DNA from: Gnetum montanum
Taxonomy: Eukaryota; Streptophyta; Gnetopsida; Gnetales; Gnetaceae
Length of the DNA: 64,000 bases
Direction of reading: 5' to 3'
Assembly (NCBI GenBank): GCA_015680685.1
Contig: MNCI01007880.1
Span: 103,040 to 167,039 of the forward strand
This document shows positions 22,729-34,900 of this stretch, piece by piece. Within the stretch, counting starts at the first letter, position 1; each line of letters opens with the position of its first letter. The notes below the pieces were generated by a model that worked only from the letters and a program-made list of their open reading frames with translations, searched no databases and was not told the origin of the DNA. A program made the position numbers and the translations under genes.

Positions 22729-22964
22729 TGTTACGCCTAAATAACCTCGACAAAATCATCAACTTACACTTCCTTCTACTTTAGCGTAACTCAACTTCAC
22801 TACATTTACAGTTTACCTTGAGAAAAAACCATCTTCTTATAAGCGTGATGGTGAAAACTTGTTGTTTTCATGTTCAATCAGCATGGAACCTTCCAGAAAT
22901 GTAGGCATGTCAATCTGACATGAAGCGTAAATATCACACCATTAATCTCATAGATATCGCATTG

Positions 22965-23200
22965 ATTGTGGTCCGAAAAGACCCTAAACTAACACATAGC
23001 TTATCTTCTCGTAATCCAGTCACATTAATTACAGTCTGCAAAGACCCTAAACTAGCTATTTTTGCCATGCTAGACACACCGCATTATACTTTTAGCTATA
23101 TTCCATGAGAACTTTAAGCTAACACCTAGGAAACCTTGCTTGTTGATGTATTACAAACTCTATGTATTATAATGGTCTGCTAAGACCTTAAACTAGCAGC
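22965..23200 (+). repeat. Array 2 of element B
   Basis: Four to five imperfect units, each with GTC(T/C)G(C/A)(A/T)AAGACC then TAAACTA(A/G)CA, between the 5' end of the antisense gene and pol. Confidence 0.7.
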
Positions 23201-23290
23201 CTTTTAGACACACACCTCTAAAAAACCTTGTATCATTTCACCATGTTGACAAAAGCAATGTAACAACTTCCATTCTTGGTGGTTTTGCAG

Positions 23291-26200
23291 GTAAGTTTGC
23301 AAATGAATGAAGCTTTGTTTGCACCCTTAGCCCTAACAGGCTCATACAGGGAAACTTTTAGATAGCCTAATCTTGCAATGATAGGAACCGATGCCTTCTC
23401 CTATGACATAACCATAGCAGCCTTGGAAGTATCCACAAACTAGCCAAAACATTTGGCCCGAACCCTAGACCTGGAGGCTGGTGATGTGACCAAGGAATCC
23501 CTCACCGAAGTCTTAGTGGTTATGCACAAAGGAGAAAGAAAAACTCTGAAGGTTAGTTCCCTCCTTGACCAAAAAACACAGAGTGACATATCTCAAGTTC
23601 TCCAAAATAACATTGCGGTGTTCACATGGTCATACGAAGACATGTTGGATTTAGACCTATAATTAATACAGCACAACATCGTGTTAGACCCACGTATCAA
23701 AGCAGTTAGACAGAAATCACAGAAGATTAAGCCCTGAATCGTGTTGGTAGTGCATGATGAAATCACTAAGCTATATTAAGCTGGTTTCATCCACGCAGTG
23801 GATTACTCAAATTACGTGTCAAACATTATTTTTGTTTCTAATAAAATGGGAGGAATACACATCTGTATAGACTTCTGTGATCTAAACAAGGTAATGATTA
23901 AAGATAATTTCCCATTACCGAGTATTGACCAACTTATCGATGCAACAGTTGGGCACACTTTACGGATGGGTTTTCGGGATATAATCAAATCCGTATTAAC
24001 CAAGAACATCAATTGACTACAACTTTCATGACCCCCTGGGGAACTTTCTGTTACACCATGATGCCTTTTAGGCTAAAAAATGTTTGAGCAACTTATCAAT
24101 GTGCCATGACATATATCTTTAGCGATTAGCTCTTAGAGAGATTGAACGACTACGTAGAAGACATAGCTATTAAGACTAGGAAGTTGACAGATCACCCAGA
24201 GGATTTAGAGTTAATCCCTAAACAATGTCTCAGGCATGACCTACGACTCAACCCAAGAAAATGTGCGTTTAGTGTCAAGACCAGATGCATGTTGGGGTTT
24301 GTGGTGTCAAAGGTTGGCATACGAGTTGACCTTGACAAGGTTAAGGCCATCGTTAACCTGGCACCATCTACAAACCTCAAAGAACTAAGTGGATTGCAAG
24401 GTAGGTTACAAGTTATCAGGAGGTTCATCTCAAAGTTTACAGAAAAGTTACACCCTATGAACATCTACTCAAGAAGGGGCTTAACTTTGAGTGGATCGAG
24501 GACTGCCAGCGTGCTTTTGATGACTTAAAGAAAGAGCTGTTACATTTTCCAATGGTTTTCCAACCAAAAAGGGATCAGCCTTTCTACATCTACCTGGCAA
24601 GTTCAAATGTGTTCATAGCTGTGTTGTTGTGTCAAAAGAGGAACAATGGGTTGGAAATCCCTATCTATTATCTAATTCACACTCTATTTGCATACGAAAC
24701 GAGGTACAATGAAGTAGAGTGTAACTACTTGGCATTGCTTTTTGCGCTCAAGAAATGTAGACACTATCTTTTTTACAGCCAAGTTAACATAATTTGCAAG
24801 AACAACATCCTATGGGCCATCACGAATAATTTATACGAGAGTAGTAAAATAGCATGTTGGAAAGCCATCACAGTAGAATTTGATCTGCACTACGTTGGCC
24901 AATCTTCCACGAAAGGCCAAGCAATAGCTGACCAACTTGTAACATCACCTATTAATGATCAGGTAACGATAAAGCCTAGATTTCCAGAAAAGCATGTACA
25001 TAATTTAAGCCCTGTATCAATAGGCCTCGAAGTGAAATTACACTTTGATGGAGCTTTGACTGCCAAAGGTGGTAGTGCTTCCATCATCATCGTGATCTCC
25101 CCTAAGGATGTTCACCCATTGGCTTACCACCTAGTGTTTCATTGTATGAACAATGTGGCAGAATACGAGGGGCTCCTCAAGGGATTGTTAGTAGCCAAAG
25201 AACTGAATGTTCAATACCTAGCAATCTGAGAAGATTCAATGCTTGTTGTCAATTGGAGCACAAAAATCTATGCATGTAAAGTCGTGCATCTGCAACCCTT
25301 TTGCGATATGGCTAAAGATCTTTTGAACCAATTCACAACGACTGATGTCCAACATGTGCCATGTAGTGAGAACACTGTAGCTGATGCACTAGCTATGCTA
25401 GCTTTAAATGTGCCACCACATTTTTTTGCCACTTGGCCTGCTTTAATGATGGAATGTATAGACCTTGTCATCCAAGTGGCACAAATCTCTTCTTTAAGTG
25501 TGGAAGGAATGCCACAATGGTACGACAACATTAAAACCTACCTTCTACATGGCAAACCACCACACAAGTTAACATCTACACAAAAGGATGCAATCCACAA
25601 GCATGCCAAGCAATATGTCATCATACTAGATAGTACTCTATGCAGGCGCTCTTTTGATGGGGTATTGTTAACCTGCGTTAATAACAACTAAGCACAAAGT
25701 ATAGTTAGCGAAGTCCATGAGGGACTATGTGGAGGACACATAGCCCCATGAGCCATGCCCGCTAAAATTAGATGCTTAGGGTATTACTGGCCATACGTGG
25801 AATGAGATTGCCTTACCAAAGTTAAGACATGTGACACATGCAAACGTTATGAAAATCTAATACACGTGTCACCAACGGAGTTGCATACCACACAGATCAC
25901 TTGGCCATTCCAACGATGGGGGCTAGACATCATAGGTTCCTTCATGCCTAAGTCTTCCGTAGGACATAGTTTCATTATCATCGCCACTGAGTACTTCACA
26001 AAGTGGGTCAAAGTTATTCCCCTATGAAAGACTACATCTCAACAGGTTTACCATTTTATCTTGGATAACATAGTAACTAGGTTTGGGCTTCCCATAACTA
26101 TTGTGATTGACAATGGGCCATAATTTAGTAGTTTCAAAACCAAATCTTTTTGCAATAACCTTGGTATTAAGCAATCTTTTTCCTCACCTTATTACCCACA

Positions 26201-26750
26201 AGAAAATGGTCAAGCTAAAGCAATAAACAAGGTGGTTATAAATTTACTGAAAAAGATGGTCAACAACAATAAGAAATGATGGCATGAGAAAATTTTCTAT
26301 GTGCTATGGGCCTATCGTACGACATGCAGAGCAGCTATGGGTAGGATGCCCTATAGCCTAGTTTATGGATCTGAAGTAGTGTTGCCCCTTGAACTACAAG
26401 TTCCCTCACTGCAGATGGTCCTCTCCACAGTTATAAATGAGACTCAAGACAACGAGTCTAGGATCGTGGATTTAGACTCAGTGGAAGATAAGTGCATCCA
26501 AACACATGACAACATCGAAAAATATTAGGACAAGCAAAGGTAGAAGTAGCATCGCAACCTACATCAGCAACTGATTAAGAAAGGAGACTTGGTCCTCAAA
26601 GCCATTCGTGAGCTAGTGAGCAAATTCTTTGCAAGCTGGGAAGGCCCTTTCCTGGTCATCAAAGCATATGACAATGGAGTGTTCAGGCTAGCGGACATCA
26701 ATGGTAATGAACTTCTAAATCTGGTGAATCATATGTACCTAAAGTAGTAC
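23291..26750 (+). pseudogene. pol: pol of element B, heavily decayed
   Basis: Follows a splice-acceptor-like GGTGGTTTTGCAG at 23290. RT: VSNIIFVSNKMGGIHICIDF, then a short deletion and frameshift near 23960, and NDYVEDIAIK at about 24148, where the catalytic YVDD of C is YVED. RNase H starts about 24552. The archaeal-type RNase H at about 25040 has HFDGAL and AEYEGL, but the GDS position reads EDS preceded by a stop. In integrase, HEGLCGGHIAP and CDTCKR are present and the catalytic Glu in NGQAKAIN is Lys. Many stops (23661, 23736, 23777, 25228, 25691, 26025 and others). The copy cannot make RT or integrase. Confidence 0.85.
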
Positions 26751-26764
26751 CACATTTATACATC

Positions 26765-27190
26765 AGCTTGGCTCAAACGCAAGGTAGAAATTATTCGCTA
26801 CGACGTAAAATTGGTGCTATAATAATCATCTGCTACGATGTAAAATCAGCAGTGTTGTACACCTCGACTATGACATAAAACTAGCATTTTCTTGCATGCA
26901 TCCGCCACGATGCTAAACTAGCAAAGCTTTCGATCATCCATCATGATGTGAAACTGGCAAGGTAAGCATCCATCTGCTGAGATAAACTAGCACAAACTCA
27001 TCCCTAGGTCACGACACAAAATTGACACCCACAGCATGGTCTACTGGGACCATAAACTAGCTCTTTCATCGTCTGCTACAACGTAAAATTAGCACACTTC
27101 GGTCTACCCAAACTTTAAACTGGGACCATGGTCTGTTGGGACTTAAAACTAGCAATGATGGTCTACCAGGACTTAAAACTAGGATGTACC
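26765..27190 (+). repeat. Array 3 of element B
   Basis: About ten diverged units of 35-40 bases with GTCTGCTACGA(T/C)GTAAAA or GGGACTTAAAACTAGCA cores, directly after pol. Confidence 0.75.
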
Positions 27191-27895
27191 AATAGACCAT
27201 TCATGAGACAAGTAGACCTAATCATTATTGCATGACATCCCTATCAGAAAGAATGGGTAGGACATTGGAAAAGAAGTAATGCTACTACCCCCTAGCATTC
27301 TACTGATTCCTCGGATATGCTGAAAGGCATACTACTGACCCCTCGGAGATGTTGCTATAACGGCCACTCAACAATTATAGCTCTTGGGGTCAACATCGCC
27401 AATTAGAGCCCGAAGGAAACTATGGTTACCCATAGGCTTGGTTGCCTCTAGCTGCCACCGCTACCAGGGTCTGGCTTTGCAGATTCATCTAACTAGCTCC
27501 TTGCCTAGTCAGATGGATAAGATAAATCTGACTATTGACAGTAAATTCCTGAGCTATGGTTTCAACAAAGGGACCCTTTCCTTTTGTTATAGTCCCCTCT
27601 CCATGGCCTATGGTTCCCTTTCTGCGTCGAATGGCACTTGTTTCAATAGCCTTCCCAATGGTTAAGATAGTTGCTTTTTCTCTTTACACTTTGTTGCATT
27701 TTGCAAGTTACTTGCTACAACAGTGTTGTTCAAAGATGCGTTCACTAGGAGGGTGAGGCGTCACAGCCTTTTGAGGTGATTTCTTGCACTATCCTTGAGT
27801 CTTTCCCCTTACACTCCCAACCTTTGCACTTCCAAGTTTAACAGAGCAACGTCCAAGTAGTTGCCGATGAATGACGTTGGCATTTTTACCTCTGT
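27191..27895 (+). other. 3' untranslated region of element B, no gene seen
   Basis: Contains CTACTGATTCCTCGGA at about 27300, shared with the same region of C (minus strand, about 50195). No frame is conserved between elements. Confidence 0.55.
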
Positions 27896-27969
27896 GGTGT
27901 TTCGTATTCTTTGTTGATGTCTCTCGGGTAAGCCCTCCAAACGTCAACAAAGAGGGGTCATTGAAACAC
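27896..27969 (+). promoter_or_regulatory. Polypurine-tract hairpin of element B
   Basis: GTGTTTC (27897) pairs with GAAACAC (27963); CTTTGTTGATG pairs over all 11 positions with CGTCAACAAAG, one of them a G-T pair. AAAGAGGGG is the polypurine tract next to the LTR start. It is the most perfect of the four copies. Confidence 0.65.
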
Positions 27970-29218
27970 TATGAAATTTCGAGACCCTAATAATTCAGCA
28001 AAGTCTGGAAGTTTAGGCAAGGATCTTCACAAGTGCAACATCAAGACATCCAGGCAATGGAAGCACCAAAAAAAGTGGCACATCTTGGCAAGTTTTCTTT
28101 TTTCAGCGAAGGGCCTACTACGCTATGCTATGTAGCTCAGCGTAGCAAACTCTAGGAGGACAAAACAGAACAAGGGATGCACAGTGACAACACTTCAACT
28201 TTGCAAGTTAGCCATGTTCAAAACTTTAACTTTTTGTGTGCTACGCCGTGTTACACTATGCAGCGTAATGCAGCATAACACAAGCAGGACAGTTAATTTA
28301 GCCGCAACAACAAAGATAATAAAATTCAAGTAGTAGCAGTCATTACGCTACAATACACTTTCCAGCATATCGTAGTGTAGCCACAAGATAGTTTATTATT
28401 GAAGATCTAGAAATCCTTCAATGCTAAAGACAAGAGTGGTTACTCTATACTATGCTTCAGAGCGTAGCACAGCGTAGCGTCACAAGCTTTAGCTATGACA
28501 CATCAGGTCAATGGCATTTTTCAGGCCTAGGACATGCATCATCTAAAACCACATTTTTCTCCTAACCCTAATCTTATAAATATTCCAGTGGAAAATGCTC
28601 AAAGGGTTGGTACTTTTGGAAAAAATTGGGGAGAAGACAAGAAAGAGTTGGCAATAAAAAGAGCATTGATAGAGACAGAGAGAAGCTTTTGGTCAGAGAT
28701 TTCAAGTTAGCAAACATTTTGCTTCGAGCCTGACTCCCTTGCATCCAGATTAGCTAGTGAACAAGGTAGATTGGCCTTTGCTTATTTAATCTCTAAATAG
28801 CTTCTTGTTGATGGTGGATACTTTGGCCAAACCGGAGTCTGCTTGCAAATCCAATTGTATTCATCATAGTTGTCTATAAGATAAATCCCAGATCTTGGGA
28901 TCGTACATTCTCCAAATTCAATTCATTTCATCTTATTTACATTAATTTTATAGTCATTTTGCATAGTTTACATCGTTGTCATTCCCTTCAAGATCCAATC
29001 TTAGAGCAAATCTCATTTTCTTGTCAACCGACATTATATTCTCACATTAAATTGTTACCTCGTTACACCATCATTAATAAGTTTACTGACTAAGTAAGTC
29101 CCTATCTAATCCCCAAGACTGTTCAGGGCACCTTGGATTCGTTTTCTCCAGCATGGCCCTCATGCGGATCTAGGGTTGGAACTGTGTATACGGAAATCCT
29201 CTCGGTGTTTTCGGCAAC
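27962..29218 (+). repeat. 3' LTR of element B (1257 bp)
   Basis: Starts TGAAACACTATG. The exact end at 29218 is set by the CAATG duplication that follows; the last bases (TTTTCGGCAAC) have lost the usual CA. TATA box TATAAATA at 28575-28582. U3 holds palindromic words CTACGCTATG, AGCGTAGC, GCATAGCACAGCGTAGCG between about 28120 and 28480. Confidence 0.8.
28575..28582 (+). promoter_or_regulatory. TATA box of the 3' LTR of B
   Basis: TATAAATA, intact here but TATCAATA in the 5' LTR copy (14799-14806). Confidence 0.55.
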
Positions 29219-29223
29219 CAATG
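29219..29223. other. Target-site duplication of element B, right copy (CAATG)
   Basis: Matches 14193-14197. Confidence 0.7.
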
Positions 29224-29647
29224 TTTACCATCGTTACACAATGAAGGTTTCATCCCACAAGAAAAAAGGGGAAAGAAAACTTCCAAGAACCTAGATGACC
29301 AATGAAGCCTCAAAGCCTAATGGCTGAAGAGACCTTAGAGTGAAGTGATTTGGCCCTCAAACACATTTATCGAGTGACCAATACTTCAAAACGTGTGAAT
29401 ACTATGCTATATCCATGATGTTAACATTTGGAATGCATTGTTAACCCTCACAACCATTTCCCTATGGCCTCTCCACCATTTCCTTATCATAACCTTCTTT
29501 TGTCATCTTAAGCACTCTTAGGCATGGTTTGACATCACTGGATCAAGCACGAAGAGAGAACATTGATGATGGACATGCAGTGGTATTTTGTATTATTTTT
29601 TGATGTATCTCAAGCCAATCCACCAGACATCAACAAAGAGGATCTAA

Positions 29648-31424
29648 TGAAACACCACCAAAATTCATGTTACAACCTTTATTTCCTCACTTTGGGTAAG
29701 GACCCATTGTAAATGTAAGCAATGTAGTCCATGTGCTATAGTCTTACATTCTTCAACATTTTAGAGTCAAAAAATGCTCCAAAAGTTATTATTTCCTTGT
29801 TTTCCAACTAGAAATAGGTACACCATGACCATATCTGGGGTTGGGAAGGTCAAAAACACCTTTGAAATGACCAAAAATGGTATTTTCATGGTTTTCTATA
29901 GGGATATAGCCCCAACTACGCTGGATCTATTTTCAATAGTAATTGGAACTACACCTTTAGTAGTTACAATAGTTGTAGCTAGCATAGTCACCATCAGGAC
30001 CTAGCAGAAGTGCAACATTGGGATTGTTGGAATTTCTAGTTTTCCAACAACACCCAATGTATTCATCCTAAGTCAACAATGGCTAGCATAGATAACATTC
30101 ACCATCAAGCACAACATTTTTCAATAGGATCCACCATATATGTAGTTTCCATTCACCCTTCCAAAGCCCAAACCTTATCCCATTTTTAGCACCTCCAACA
30201 TAGTTGTAGAAGCTTGTTTACTATTTATAGTAAACATATGGGCTTTGTAGATGTAGTCCATTCCAGACTTACCAAAAATGACAACTACGCTAGTAATGGA
30301 CTATGCTAAGAGTAGTGAATGGACTATGATAAGTGGACCATGCTGAAAGTAGTCAATGGATTACATTGAGCCAACTACGTTAGAAGTAGCCAGTAGACTA
30401 TGCTAGAAGTAGTTAACAAACTACGTTGGAAGTACTTAGCGAACTACGCTAGAAGTAGTCAGTGGACTACATTGAGTGGACTATGCTAGAAGTAGTCAGT
30501 AGACTATGCTAAGCAGACTACATTTATAGTAGCAAATGAACTACATTGATAAAGGTAACCATTATAAGCCCTTAATCAATGGCAATCTATCAGCAATCAA
30601 TGGTAATGATTGAAAAACCTAAAAATGGCAACCCTAACCCTATAAAAATCCAACGTTAACATCATTTTTAGGATCTGAATTTTAGCATCTTACAACCTGA
30701 TAGCAATTCCAAACTTTGGCATTTTTGTCATTCTATACAACATTTGGAGCACTTTGGCATCTCAAAAACCATTTTCGTAGCAATACCATTTCCCATCCTA
30801 GCCATTACAACCTCATTTGGTAGCATCATTTGGAAGTACAAACTAGGACTATGTTGGGCATAAAGACTTCCACATGGTTTCCATTACTCCAAACATGTAA
30901 TACCAATCCCATTCCCATTTTGTAGACTTGGTGGAGACCAAAGAAAAGTTGTGGGAAACTAGAGCTGGGGAGAAACTAGATTGTGGATGCAACCTTCTTG
31001 AACAAACTTCAAGCTTTAACGAGTAACTTCTTGTGCCTCTGGGCACATACTTGTACATCATGAACCCCATTCTTTTATTTTTTTTACATATAAACTTAGT
31101 TGTTCATGTTGTGTAAATTCTTGGTTTCCATCACATTTTTGCATTTATTTCCATGGATGTGATTTTTTTTCCATTACAATTAGATCAAATCCATCTATGT
31201 TTCCATTTTTGTTGTGGCTTCAATTTCTAATTTCACATACGAATACATCTATATTTTCATAGCCATTTTTATTTTCATTTTCTAAGTCCTTGGGTGATCA
31301 ACAAGACCATCCAGTCTACCCTAGGTCCCATTTCTAAAAGGCCCTTAGGATTTAGGATCAAGACTATTCTGGCACTAAAATCTTTCAATTTCATCATTCC
31401 ATCAACCGAAATTTGTAGCTCCAA
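29648..31424 (+). repeat. 3' LTR of element F (about 1.78 kb)
   Basis: Starts TGAAACACCACC after the polypurine tract. U3 has an array of GACTATGCTAGAAGTAGT-type words at about 30255-30545. TATA box TATAAAAA at 30641-30648. The last 150 bases (ACCCTAGGTCCC ... AAATTTGTAGC) match the LTR end of G on the other strand (about 36141-36290). The end is approximate. Confidence 0.7.
30255..30545. repeat. CTACGCTAGAAGTAG array in U3 of LTR F
   Basis: About nine imperfect units of 20-30 bases combining ACTA(C/T)GCTAG and AAGTAGT, upstream of the TATA box at 30641. It is a diverged relative of the TACGC palindromes in the other LTRs. Confidence 0.7.
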
Positions 31425-31479
31425 TAGTATAAAATGGCTAAAACATAATATTATGAATGCCTATAGGATAAAGGTTGCT

Positions 31480-31680
31480 TTCCAATTTTAGGCCATGGTA
31501 GGCCATACATTTATCACCAATTTAAGGTCATGGTGGGCCATGGTGCTAGTTTAGAGTCTTAGTGGACTACAGTAATAGTTTACAGTCTTAGTGGATTATG
31601 GTGCTAGTTTAAGACCTCTGCAGGCCATAGGTTTTACTAGTTTTAGCCCATGGCAAGCCCATGTCATAAGGAAACTAATA
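31480..31680 (-). repeat. Array 1 of element G
   Basis: On the minus strand about five units of ATGGCC(T/C)NCCA...TAAACTAGCACCA type lie directly after the protease region. This is the same place as array 1 in B and C. Confidence 0.65.
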
Positions 31681-31929
31681 TTTTTGGTGTTTTTCTGTTT
31701 TAAATTTTTTTATGCGTTTTATGATTTAAAGATTTTTTGTAAGGTTTTTTATGCTTATTACATGCTAAAAAAGAAGATAAAGAAAGAGAAAGGCTTTAAT
31801 GAAATAAGAAAATGCAAATGAAAGTAAAACCTTAGACCACATGCATAAAGATTAAAATAAAGCATACAAAAATGCATAACATGTCAACAGGAAAAATTTA
31901 GGCTATATGGCTATTGGTACATATGGTTA

Positions 31930-34900
31930 CATGGTCATAAGGGCATGGGTGGAAGGATCAAGGTGTACATCACTTACATAGATTCTTCCTAATCTTTGAA
32001 AGAGTAGAAAATGTGTAAGGTCTATTCTACATAGGTTTGTGTTCACCATCTCCTTCACTAACAATGTTGAAAGGAAGTTTGTCCCATAGTGCATCTCATT
32101 GCCCATTGTTATCATTCTTGGATTTCTCCTCTCTCTTGGGTTATTGGGTTTCATGGCTAGGAGTTTCTTCTTAAAACTCCACTTTAGACCTCTACTCTAT
32201 GTCCATGTTGTTAATAGAAAGGGGAACCACATTATCACTATGAATGATGATTTCACCTCCCTCATAAGGAAGATGAATCTCTTGGTGGATAGGCAAAGAC
32301 ATGGCTTCTAACTAAGCCAAAAAATATCTTCCAAGGATAAGGTTAAATCTTGGTGTCTCCTCCACCAAGAAATCAGTGATTGTGGGGAATTTCTCCCCTA
32401 CCACAAAATCCAAGGATATAGATCTCTTGATAGCAACCTTGATCTATTGAAGGTCTTGAGAGTGGCAATTTTTGTACATTGTATTTATTCATTCAATCCT
32501 GAACATTCAACTATGATGCATGGGATGATATTTTTTATAGCCCCATCATCCACATGCACTTGATGTGCCTTATACTACACTACTTGTATGGTGATAAAAA
32601 GAGGAGCCCTAGCTACCTTACCATTTTAGGAACTAGTCTTGATTTTACTATCACAAAACACTAGTGATGTTGATTTATTCTCTCTTGATGAGGAAGAAAC
32701 CATCAATACATAGATGGATTCCTCATTAGTAAGGATTTCCTCACTAACGAGGATGGAAGTCAACATTCTGACTAGCATCTAACAATGTGTAGCAGAAGTC
32801 ATGATCAAGTGTACAGGCTCAAAGTTGTATTCTTTTTCTTAAGGGACTACTTGACCTATTCAATTGCATTGAGGAAGTTCTTGTCATTGCTATGGGCTTG
32901 TCATCCCAATTGTGCTTTACTTCCTCCATGCACCCCAAAGTATGAACTTTAGCCTTAGGTTATTGTGGCTTTTTCTCTTTATTTTTATCTTGGCTCTTAG
33001 GGTACTCCCATGGTTTACTTGTGAAAGTAGCCTAGGTTGTAGAAGTCATGGGTACTAAGGATATGGGAGTGGGCTTCGGTGGGCTCACTTCCTTCCCTAA
33101 CTTTGCTTTCTTGTCATCTTTGTGATTTAGCTTCTGCTTAGGCTTCTTCTTTAGCTTAGTTGATTCCTTTTGGTTGTTATCAACTATGTGGGATGAAGAA
33201 TCTATGGCATTGGCAACCATGGGAGGTCATTGTTTAGTTGTATGGGCTAGTTAGGTTGTGTTGGGTTGGGGCACCTTGATGACAAAAGGCTTCCATAGAG
33301 ATGTTCACAATAGTACTCTTACAAAAAATGGGATCTTGAGGCAATGGAAGCTGAAGAGTTCCTTTCATCATGAAGGGGTACTCGAATCACTAACAGTTCC
33401 CTCAAAGTTCTTTGATTATCATCAACATTGAATGCCAATATGACGTATGCACTGTTATTGGCATTCAATAAATCCTTGTATACCTACATCGATTGGTTTT
33501 TTAGTTGGATGGGGTTGGATGCATCTAGAACTAGCTCTCCGCTATCTATCATCTTCTATAGGTCATCCTTTAGTGTGAGGTAAGAGTCTATGTCATGACT
33601 AGGTAGTTGATGATCATGTAAAAAGAGATCTAGCTTAAAATACTTAGGTAACTATGGGTCATCCTTTGTTGCTTGCTTGGGATCCTTAGCTATCTCACAT
33701 AGCCTTTCATGTTTTTTACACTTAGCTTCAGACATCTGCTTGTATTGGTTCCTTCCAGTCTTTAATAGTTTATTTAAGAGTTCAGATGGCCTCAAAGGCA
33801 AAGTAGTATAATTTTTCTTGTTGTTCTACTCAAATTTTGATTTGCTCGTGGTTGATGCAATGGCCCTAAATATCGATGGTTGGTTATCTTGGTTGTTAGT
33901 AGGGGCTTTGGGTGGATTGGCCCATAGCTGCTAGTTTTTTGTTTTGGTTTCTTTGGTTAGGGTTGCCACCACCACATTGTTCTACTTGTTCCTCTCCTTG
34001 TCTCTCCATGTATGTTGATTTTTATATGCCATGTAGATAGGGTCATGACTAGCCTCCATGGCAACTTCTATGTTTTTTGTCTAGGAGAACACTTAACTAA
34101 GCTACCATGGGTCAAGATAGTTTAGTTTAGATTTGATAAAATCATTAAGCACCTCCTTGAATATAGCCAAAAGGTGGGTTTTAGCTATAGGCTTTGGTAT
34201 CTCATTTAGCAAACTATTCCATTGTTGGATGAACTTCTACACTGGCTTGAGGGGTCCTTGCTTAAACTTAATTAGCTAGTCAAGCATGGTGTCAGGCTTC
34301 ATGTTATACTTGAAGTGGTTAATGAATTAGGCTATTAGGTCCTTAAGAGAGTATATAAAACCTCTAGGTAGGGCATGGTACTAGCCAAGCACTTTTCCAA
34401 TAAAATACATGGGAAAAATCCTTACTATGGTATGCAGCCATGGTTGTAACAACAAGTACTTGGAGAAAAAGGTAATGAAATGGGCATTCAAATCACCCTT
34501 GCCATTGTACTTTGTGAACTAGGGTACAAGGACACTAGAAGAAAGAGTTAGTGGTGGGACTATGGGATTGATGAAATCATCTTAATAAAAGTCCATTATC
34601 TTTATGGTCTATGAAGAGAAGGCCACAAGTTTCTGTAACTTTTTAGTTAAGTCATAGATCATCTCAAAGACCTGATCTAGTCCTTGTGGTGCCCTTGTTG
34701 GTTGTGGAGTTTGGACAAATAACTATGACATCTATTGGAAGGCCTGAGGCCTCACTATCAGTTGCAAGATGGAAGGGAGAGGTTGGGTTATCACTATGGT
34801 TGGTGGGCCAAACATGGAGAAAGACATTTGTGCTAGTATTTGGGGCACAAATAGAGCAAAGAGGGTATGGAACCCTTGAGTTCCTTGGGATCCCAAGGTG

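Larger units (their letters stand above)
14198..29218 (+). mobile_element. Element B: complete-length Tat/Ogre-like retrotransposon, about 15 kb, inactive
   Basis: LTR 14198-15377 (3' end missing), gag-pro (+), array 1, antisense gene (-), array 2, pol (+), array 3, hairpin, LTR 27962-29218. It is flanked by a CAATG duplication and inserted in element F. The 5' LTR has lost its last part together with the PBS, leader and N-terminal half of gag. Coding regions carry many stops and several frameshifts. The order of modules is the same as in C. Confidence 0.85.
29219..31424 (+). mobile_element. Element F, right fragment: 3' UTR, hairpin and 3' LTR
   Basis: 29219-29581 is non-coding 3' UTR of F resumed after B. 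The polypurine-tract hairpin is 29582-29656: GGTATTTT against GAAACACC, and TTTTTTGATGT against ACATCAACAAAG. The LTR runs from 29648 to about 31424. Confidence 0.65.
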
